8,981 nucleotides of DNA from Chloroflexota bacterium. GTDB taxonomy: Bacteria; Chloroflexota; Dehalococcoidia; SM23-28-2; RBG-16-64-32. The notes below the pieces were generated by a model. It saw only the letters and a program-made list of their open reading frames with translations. It was not told where the DNA came from and made no database searches. The position numbers and the translations under genes are program-made. Shown piece by piece: positions 5,403-8,981 of this stretch. The DNA is taken from the NCBI GenBank assembly GCA_022561095.1, contig JADFRV010000090.1, positions 1 through 8,981 on the forward strand, read 5' to 3'. Numbering within the stretch: the first letter of the stretch is position 1; every line of letters starts with the position of its first letter.

Positions 5403-6650
5403 CTACGCCTTCTTCGCCTCCGCCGACCGCGGCCCGATAACCCCCTCCGAGCGTAGCGCCTCGATCTCCTCCCAGGAGAACCCCGTCTCCAGCAGCACCT
5501 CCTCCGTGTGCTGCCCGAACTCCGGCGCCGGCCTGCGAATGCTGCCCGGCGTGCCGTGCAGGTTCACCGCCGGGCTCACCATCTTGATCGGCCCGTGGGA
5601 CGGGTGCTCGAAGGTGGTCACCATCTCGTTCGCCGCTATCTGCGGGTCGGCCTCCAGCTCACCGTAATCCTGCACCACCTCCACGATCATGTCGTGCCGT
5701 CGCAGCAGCTCCACCCACTCCCGCGCCGGCTTGGCGGCGAACAGCTCGTCCAGCCTGGCGATCAGGCCCATAAGGTCGGTGGCGTGCGTGCGCAGCCAGT
5801 CGATGCTCAGCTCGTCCGGCTCCAGCAGGGTGCCCGTCGCCTCCTCCATCGCCTTTCGGAAGACGGGCCAGTAGCGGCCCACCTGGGCCATCGCCAGGAT
5901 CACCCACTTACCGTCCTTCGCCTTGTAGTGATTCCACAGAGGGCTCGTCAGCTTCCGCGATAGGCGCGCCAGCGGCTGGCCGGCGTAGGTGCCGCTGGTG
6001 AGGAAACTGGTGATGTTGAACGCCTGCGAGGCGACCGTCCCCTGGAGGAGCGATCCGTCCAGCGACTGCCCCTCCCCGGTGCGCTCGCGGTGGAACAGCG
6101 CCACGGCGATGCCGTAAGAGAGCAGGAAGGCGCTGACCTGGTCCGCGAAGCCGTTGAACGTGCGCGTGGGCGGCGTCTCCGGCTCTCCAGTGACGCTCAT
6201 CAGGCCGCCCCGCGCCTGGGCCAGCGGGTCCAGGGCCGGGTTGTTCGCATCCGGCCCCTTCAGCCCGAACCCGGACGCGGAGCAGTAGATCAGCTTGGGG
6301 TTCATCTTTGACAACGTCTCGTAGTCGATGCCCAGGCGCTTGTTCACCCCCGGCCGGAAGTTCTGCACCACTACGTCGGCGTCCTCTACCAGACGGTAGA
6401 ACACCTCCCGCCCGCGCTCGGCCTTGAGGTCTAGGACGATGCCGCGCTTGTTGCGGTTGTGCGTCTCGAAGTAGGCGTTGACGCCGCCGGGCGTGAGCTC
6501 GTAGCGGATCAGGGAGCGGCCCGGGTCGGGCGAGTCCGGCCCCTCGATCTTGATCACGTCCGCGCCCCAGTCGGCGAGCATCGCCGTGGTCATCGGCCCC
6601 TGCTGCCATATCGTCAGGTCCAGGACGCGTATGCCCTCAAACGCCTGCAT
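5403..6650 (-). CDS. CaiB/BaiF family (class III) CoA-transferase
   Basis: Class III CoA-transferases move CoA between carboxylic acids through a covalent aspartyl intermediate; the family also includes alpha-methylacyl-CoA racemases. This full-length 415-residue protein shows GIRVLDLTIWQQGPMTTAMLADWGADVIKIEGP (6-38), NRNKRGIVLDLK (65-76), DVVVQNFRPGV (92-102), LIYCSASGFGLKGP (120-133), DPLAQARGGLMSVTG (141-155) and FNGFADQVSAFLLSYGIAVALFHR (165-188). Asp170 there corresponds, by position, to the catalytic Asp169 of formyl-CoA transferase. Substrate cannot be inferred; such paralogs are abundant in Chloroflexota and Actinobacteria. ATG at 6650 has GGAG six bases upstream, lying in the 14-base gap after the Excalibur gene, so the two are likely co-transcribed. 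It is convergent with the sigma gene. Confidence 0.95.
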   Translation of the reverse strand: MQAFEGIRVLDLTIWQQGPMTTAMLADWGADVIKIEGPDSPDPGRSLIRYELTPGGVNAYFETHNRNKRGIVLDLKAERGREVFYRLVEDADVVVQNFRPGVNKRLGIDYETLSKMNPKLIYCSASGFGLKGPDANNPALDPLAQARGGLMSVTGEPETPPTRTFNGFADQVSAFLLSYGIAVALFHRERTGEGQSLDGSLLQGTVASQAFNITSFLTSGTYAGQPLARLSRKLTSPLWNHYKAKDGKWVILAMAQVGRYWPVFRKAMEEATGTLLEPDELSIDWLRTHATDLMGLIARLDELFAAKPAREWVELLRRHDMIVEVVQDYGELEADPQIAANEMVTTFEHPSHGPIKMVSPAVNLHGTPGSIRRPAPEFGQHTEEVLLETGFSWEEIEALRSEGVIGPRSAEAKKA

Positions 6651-6664
6651 GTTTCGACTCCGCT

Positions 6665-7246
6665 CTACGGCAAGCTCTCACAGGCGATGCCGTCGCCATC
6701 GAAATCCAGCCCATGAGGATCGCCCGGCCCCTGGCTCTCGAAGAACGCCTGTGCCTCCGCATGCGTAGCGAAGTCGCCGCAGTTGCAGTCGCCTCCACCT
6801 TGGGCACACGGAGGTAGTCCAGCGCCGGACGGTGGCTCTGTTGGCTCCGGTGCCTGCGGAGGCGGTTCGGTAGGTTCAGGTGCTGGTGGTGAAGTGGGCG
6901 CCGGCGTTGGGGTCGCAATAGGGGTGGTGGCAGGGGTGGAAGTGGGTGCAGGGGTCGAAGTCGACATAGGGGTCGCCGTGGGCTCTACCGTTGGCGTGAC
7001 GGCAACCGTCGGAGTAGGGCTGGGTTCACTACTACCGTTCTGATCGTCGCCACCCCCTGCGGCGGCCGAAACGATAATGATGATGGCGAGCAGCGCAGCA
7101 CCAGTTGTAATGACAGCCTTAATCCAGACCTCCCAGGGCTGGAAGCGCCACATGAGAAACAGCCCCAATGGGAAGAACAGAACTAGAGCCACCACCGCTA
7201 CCCACGTCTGGGTGTACCAGGGTTGAGTTGGTTGCTCGTCGCTCAT
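6665..7246 (-). CDS. Two-helix membrane protein with Pro/Thr linker and Excalibur calcium-binding domain
   Basis: Three parts are visible in 193 residues. Two hydrophobic helices (about 15-33 and 43-63) flank a short basic turn (WRFQPWEVWIK). A low-complexity Pro/Thr/Ala-rich linker follows (about 72-145; two copies of an APEPTEPP unit at 122-139). The C-terminal Excalibur domain (about 152-190) ends in DFDGDGIACE, the EF-hand-like DxDxDGxxCE loop, with preceding cysteines (CNC) likely pairing with the last one. By the positive-inside rule both ends face outward, placing the domain outside the membrane; this is inference. Excalibur domains bind calcium and occur on surface proteins and nucleases; no nuclease domain is present. 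ATG at 7246 has GGGAGGT upstream. caiB follows after 14 bases on the same strand, though no functional link is evident. Confidence 0.88.
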   Translation of the reverse strand: MSDEQPTQPWYTQTWVAVVALVLFFPLGLFLMWRFQPWEVWIKAVITTGAALLAIIIIVSAAAGGGDDQNGSSEPSPTPTVAVTPTVEPTATPMSTSTPAPTSTPATTPIATPTPAPTSPPAPEPTEPPPQAPEPTEPPSGAGLPPCAQGGGDCNCGDFATHAEAQAFFESQGPGDPHGLDFDGDGIACESLP

Positions 7247-7296
7247 GCATACCTCCCTCTTGCATGTCTCCCTGTTGGCAAACTCGCAGGCTAGGT

Positions 7297-7302
7297 ATTA
7301 TA
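7297..7302 (-). promoter_or_regulatory. Consensus -10 box for the Excalibur gene
   Basis: TATAAT on the minus strand, in otherwise GC-rich DNA, lies 51 bases before the ATG at 7246 and would give a leader of about 45 bases. The -35 region has no clear match but contains the palindrome CGACGTCG (7305-7312). GGGAGGT at 7251-7257 is the ribosome-binding site. Confidence 0.5.
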
Positions 7303-7315
7303 CACGACGTCGCCA

Positions 7316-7330
7316 CGGCGCCATGCGCCG
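7316..7330. repeat. Short hairpin CGGCGC-CAT-GCGCCG after cobB
   Basis: Perfect six-base arms around a three-base loop lie 13 bases past the cobB stop codon. It could stabilise or end the cobB transcript, but no T-tract follows on the minus strand, so it is not a typical intrinsic terminator. Confidence 0.35.
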
Positions 7331-7342
7331 GTATTCTTCTGG

Positions 7343-8155
7343 CTACCCTGCCTCCGCCAGCTCCTGTAGGCGCGTCACCACCAGCGGCAGCGATTCCCCC
7401 GAGGGCGCCCGCAGCACCACGTCCGCGATATCCGTGAGCGGCGTCTCGTTCGGGTTCACTTCGATGAGGCTGCCGCCGCTGCGCTTGACGTCCAGAGGGA
7501 ACCCCGCCGCCGGGTACACCTGCGCGGAGGTCCCCACCAGCAGCATGCAATCGCATACCTGCGTCTGCCGGATGCACTCATCCAGGGCGTCGCGCGGTAT
7601 CGGCTCCCCGAACATCACCGTATCGCTCTTGACTATGCCGCCGCACTCCGGGCACTTCGGCGGCAGCTCGTCGATGGGGAATCCGTCCAGGGGCCAGCGC
7701 TGGCTACAGCCCAGGCAGCGCAGCTTGGTGCGGTTGCCGTGAATCTCCGTGATGGCGCGGCTGCCCGCCTCCTGGTGCAGGTTATCGATGTTCTGGGTAA
7801 TGATGTGCTTCAGGTATCCCAGCTCCTCCATCTCCTTGAGGGCCGCGTGTCCGGCGTTGGGCTTCGCCTGGGCCAGCGCGTCCATCAGCTCCTGGTACGA
7901 ACCGGTACGGCTGATCCGCTGCTCCCACCACTCCTTGGGGTCCTCCATGAAGCGCTCGTAGCCCCGCATGTCCGGCTCGCCGTACTTGGTCCAGAGGCCG
8001 CCCGGGCCGCGGAAGGGCGGGATGCCGCTCTCCACCGAGAGGCCCGCGCCCACCAACGCCACCACGTGGTTGGCGCGGTGAATGAGCTGCGCCGTCTCCT
8101 GGACGGCCTGCTCCAGGTCCCGCCCTGAGCCTGTCGAAGGGTCGGCGTCGCTCAT
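7343..8155 (-). CDS. cobB: Sir2-family NAD-dependent protein deacylase (sirtuin)
   Basis: Sirtuins remove acyl groups from lysines using NAD+, giving nicotinamide and O-acyl-ADP-ribose. The 270-residue product has the full set of motifs: VALVGAGLSVESGIPPFRG (32-50), TQNIDNLHQEAGS (120-132), catalytic His139 in EIHGN, zinc ligands Cys147/150 and Cys168/171 (CLGC...CPEC), VMFGEPIP (180-187), LLVGTSAQVYPA (205-216) and IEVNPNE (231-237). The Y-x-x-R acyl-pocket pair of CobB/SIRT5 desuccinylases is not evident near EWWEQRIS, hinting at deacetylase preference. The ATG overlaps the yjbQ stop (ATGA), implying coupled translation. Residues 5-11 (DPSTGSG) are encoded by a dispersed repeat, so the first about 15 residues are probably not part of the fold. 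Confidence 0.95.
   Translation of the reverse strand: MSDADPSTGSGRDLEQAVQETAQLIHRANHVVALVGAGLSVESGIPPFRGPGGLWTKYGEPDMRGYERFMEDPKEWWEQRISRTGSYQELMDALAQAKPNAGHAALKEMEELGYLKHIITQNIDNLHQEAGSRAITEIHGNRTKLRCLGCSQRWPLDGFPIDELPPKCPECGGIVKSDTVMFGEPIPRDALDECIRQTQVCDCMLLVGTSAQVYPAAGFPLDVKRSGGSLIEVNPNETPLTDIADVVLRAPSGESLPLVVTRLQELAEAG
8123..8141 (-). repeat. Dispersed 19-base repeat, copy 1 (inside cobB)
   Basis: CCCTTCGACAGGCTCAGGG on the minus strand, read here in frame at the very start of cobB. It matches copy 2 at 18 of 19 positions in opposite orientation. The core resembles a short element I recall as common in Chloroflexota and other environmental assemblies, where it yields spurious peptides such as LSLPKG and STGSGR. 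Confidence 0.75.
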
Positions 8156-8601
8156 GAGTCTGTCAGTCCCTCCCCCTTAGAAGCCGTCGCCGCCTGCGTC
8201 TCCACACCAGCCGCCACCACCGTCACCTTAAGCTCCCGCTCGCGCGGGCCGTCGAACTCCGCCAGGAACACGCCCTGCCAGCGACCCAGCGCCAGCCGCC
8301 CCGCGGTCACTGGCACCGACGCTGACTGGCCGACGAGGCTGGATTTAATATGGGCGTGGGCGTTCCCCTCGAGGTGGTGGTAGGAGGGGTCGCTGGGCAC
8401 CAGCGCCGCCAGTTTCTCCAGCAGGTCGCGCCCCACGTCGGGGTCGGCGTTCTCGTTGATCACCAGGCCCGCTGTGGTGTGCGGCACGAACAGGTGGCAG
8501 ACGCCCTCCTCCACCCCGGACCGTCGCACGGCGTCGGCGACCTGCTCGGTGACGTCCTCCAGGCATTGGGTGGACCGGGTGCGCAGGCGTATCCCCTCCA
8601 T
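8152..8601 (-). CDS. yjbQ: YjbQ/UPF0047 family protein (secondary thiamine-phosphate synthase)
   Basis: The 149-residue protein carries the family signature throughout: VCHLFVPHTTAGLVINENADPDV (34-56), LVPSDPSYHHLEGNAHAHIKSSL (67-89), and LGRWQGVFLAEFDGPRERELKV (105-126). The histidines at 41, 75/76, 82 and 84 are candidate metal or active-site ligands. E. coli YjbQ can weakly replace ThiE, and TIGR00149 is named accordingly; its true role is still debated. Position 107 is Arg where many members have Thr (GTWQ). A 17-residue polar tail after VAAG is encoded up to the overlap with cobB. ATG at 8601 has GGGAGGT seven bases upstream. Divergent thiD supports a thiamine context; the coupled cobB gene suggests one transcript. 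Confidence 0.92.
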   Translation of the reverse strand: MEGIRLRTRSTQCLEDVTEQVADAVRRSGVEEGVCHLFVPHTTAGLVINENADPDVGRDLLEKLAALVPSDPSYHHLEGNAHAHIKSSLVGQSASVPVTAGRLALGRWQGVFLAEFDGPRERELKVTVVAAGVETQAATASKGEGLTDS

Positions 8602-8608
8602 CTCGGCT

Positions 8609-8615
8609 ACCTCCC
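8609..8615 (-). promoter_or_regulatory. yjbQ ribosome-binding site merging with a dispersed repeat
   Basis: GGGAGGT on the minus strand, seven bases before the ATG at 8601. Its first three G residues are also the last three bases of repeat copy 2. Confidence 0.7.
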
Positions 8616-8631
8616 TTCGGCAGGCTCAGGG
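8613..8631 (+). repeat. Dispersed 19-base repeat, copy 2 (yjbQ leader)
   Basis: CCCTTCGGCAGGCTCAGGG on the plus strand, one base different from copy 1 (G for A at position 8) and inverted relative to it. It lies in the yjbQ 5' leader between the -10 box and the ribosome-binding site. The two copies bracket yjbQ, 471 bases apart. Confidence 0.75.
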
Positions 8632-8648
8632 CAGGCCTTCGCCGACCC

Positions 8649-8677
8649 ATTATAGCCAGTCCGGCGGGGGCTGGCAG
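8649..8677 (-). promoter_or_regulatory. Promoter of yjbQ-cobB (CTGCCA, 17, TATAAT)
   Basis: A perfect TATAAT (8649-8654, minus strand) is 17 bases from CTGCCA (8672-8677), four of six matches to TTGACA. Predicted start near 8642 gives a leader of about 40 bases containing repeat copy 2. No competing site is evident in the 133-base intergenic region. Confidence 0.6.
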
Positions 8678-8681
8678 CCCC
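8667..8681. repeat. Inverted repeat GGGGCT-GGC-AGCCCC over the yjbQ -35 box
   Basis: Perfect six-base arms with a three-base centre cover the -35 box of the yjbQ promoter. The related octamer GCGGGGCT recurs inverted at 8676-8683 and directly at 8712-8719, the latter overlapping the proposed thiD -10 box. The spacing suggests a shared operator, but GC-rich composition makes chance plausible. Confidence 0.4.
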
Positions 8682-8694
8682 GCTTCAACTAGGC

Positions 8695-8724
8695 TTGACC
8701 TCCGACGCCTGGCGGGGCTAGGTT
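8695..8724 (+). promoter_or_regulatory. Candidate thiD promoter (TTGACC, 18, TAGGTT)
   Basis: TTGACC (8695-8700) is five of six to consensus; TAGGTT (8719-8724), 18 bases later, is weaker. The ATG is only ten bases past it, so the transcript would be nearly leaderless, which fits the lack of a clear ribosome-binding site before thiD. There is no room for a TPP riboswitch. Confidence 0.35.
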
Positions 8725-8734
8725 GGGTGGTGCC

Positions 8735-8981
8735 ATGCCCAGCGTCCTCACCATCGCCGGCTCCGACTCCAGCGCCGGCGCCGGCATCCAGGCCGACCTG
8801 AAGACGTTCGCCGCCCTGGGCGTATACGGCACCTGCGCCATCACTGCTATCACTGCCCAGAACACCCGCGGCGTTGTCGCCGTCCTGGAGACGCCGCCGG
8901 ACATCGTCGCCGCCCAGATCGATGCCGTAGCGGCGGATATTAGCCCGGACGCCATCAAGACCGGGATGCTTGCCAGCGCCC
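8735..8981 (+). CDS. thiD: ThiD hydroxymethylpyrimidine/phosphomethylpyrimidine kinase, N-terminal part
   Basis: ThiD phosphorylates HMP and HMP-phosphate to HMP-diphosphate for thiamine synthesis. The 82 codons present match its N-terminus: VLTIAGSDSSAGAGIQADLK (4-23), the ribokinase-fold substrate and glycine-rich loop; FAALGVYGTCAITAITAQNT (25-44); GVVAV; and PDAIKTGMLAS (71-81). Normal length is about 260 residues, so roughly two thirds lie beyond the window. ATG at 8735 is the only sensible start, since the signature begins four residues in. It is divergent from yjbQ-cobB across 133 bases. The reading frame is open to the window edge with no defect. Confidence 0.95.
   Translation, partial: MPSVLTIAGSDSSAGAGIQADLKTFAALGVYGTCAITAITAQNTRGVVAVLETPPDIVAAQIDAVAADISPDAIKTGMLASA

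Noticed and set aside
5508..5963. Plus-strand frame of 151 codons inside caiB
   Set aside because: Arg/His/Leu-rich antisense shadow of the CoA-transferase with no motif or ribosome-binding site.
6880..7030. Tandem repeat or CRISPR-like array in the Excalibur gene
   Set aside because: The repetition is Pro/Thr codon bias of a stalk; units are irregular in length and sequence, with no spacers.
7316..7330. Intrinsic terminator after cobB
   Set aside because: The hairpin is short and no T-run follows in the direction of transcription; kept only as an inverted repeat.
7119..7577. Minus-strand frame of 152 codons spanning the cobB end and the Excalibur start
   Set aside because: Low-complexity Gly/Ala/Arg content, overlapping two well-supported genes in another frame.
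8602..8734. TPP riboswitch ahead of thiD
   Set aside because: The thi-box elements are not visible, and the predicted transcript start is only a few bases before the ATG.
8689..8958. Minus-strand frame opposite thiD
   Set aside because: It lies opposite the conserved ThiD N-terminus and has no recognisable features.

Overview
The window reads as bacterial chromosome with dense, short-gapped genes, mostly conserved housekeeping families plus a few lineage-specific ones. There is no tRNA, rRNA, CRISPR array, phage gene or transposase that I can see. High GC on the right, TTG start codons, a sirtuin, a class III CoA-transferase, an Excalibur-domain protein, and two copies of a short element resembling a repeat I associate with Chloroflexota assemblies all fit a Chloroflexota (Dehalococcoidia/SAR202-like) genome. 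That placement is inference, not proof.

Left block (1 to about 2195, moderate GC). The end of a HEAT-repeat gene (+) runs tail to tail into a minus-strand operon, read right to left: pgeF/yfiH fragment, yggS (PLP homeostasis), yggT (small membrane protein), and a DUF167/YggU gene. These genes overlap or nearly touch, and their order is a widely conserved bacterial cluster.

Junction (about 2165-2205). The minus-strand pgeF loses its N-terminal half, including the metal-site motifs, at almost the same base where a plus-strand ArsA-family ATPase begins without its P-loop. GC content jumps at the same place (33/60 in 2101-2160, 46/60 in 2161-2220). Two headless, head-to-head genes at one point indicate either an assembly chimera or a real rearrangement joining unrelated loci. 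Synteny across this point should not be trusted without read support.

Right block (about 2195 to the end, GC-rich). The ArsA fragment is followed by a DUF7064/7065-like (AttH/CrtC lipocalin-type) protein in an apparent operon, then a convergent winged-helix regulator. A 324-base, AT-rich, palindrome-rich control region separates that regulator from a divergent ECF sigma factor. A convergent CaiB/BaiF CoA-transferase follows, with a membrane-anchored Excalibur protein just upstream of it on the same strand. Then come a sirtuin deacylase and YjbQ, translationally coupled by an ATGA overlap, and finally a divergent thiD running off the window end. YjbQ (a family with reported thiamine-phosphate synthase activity) beside ThiD (HMP/HMP-P kinase) suggests a small thiamine neighbourhood.

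I found no convincing new multi-gene system. The points most worth a second look are the double-decapitation junction, the dispersed repeat pair flanking yjbQ (one copy inside the cobB reading frame, the other merging with the yjbQ ribosome-binding site), and the palindrome cluster in front of the sigma factor.
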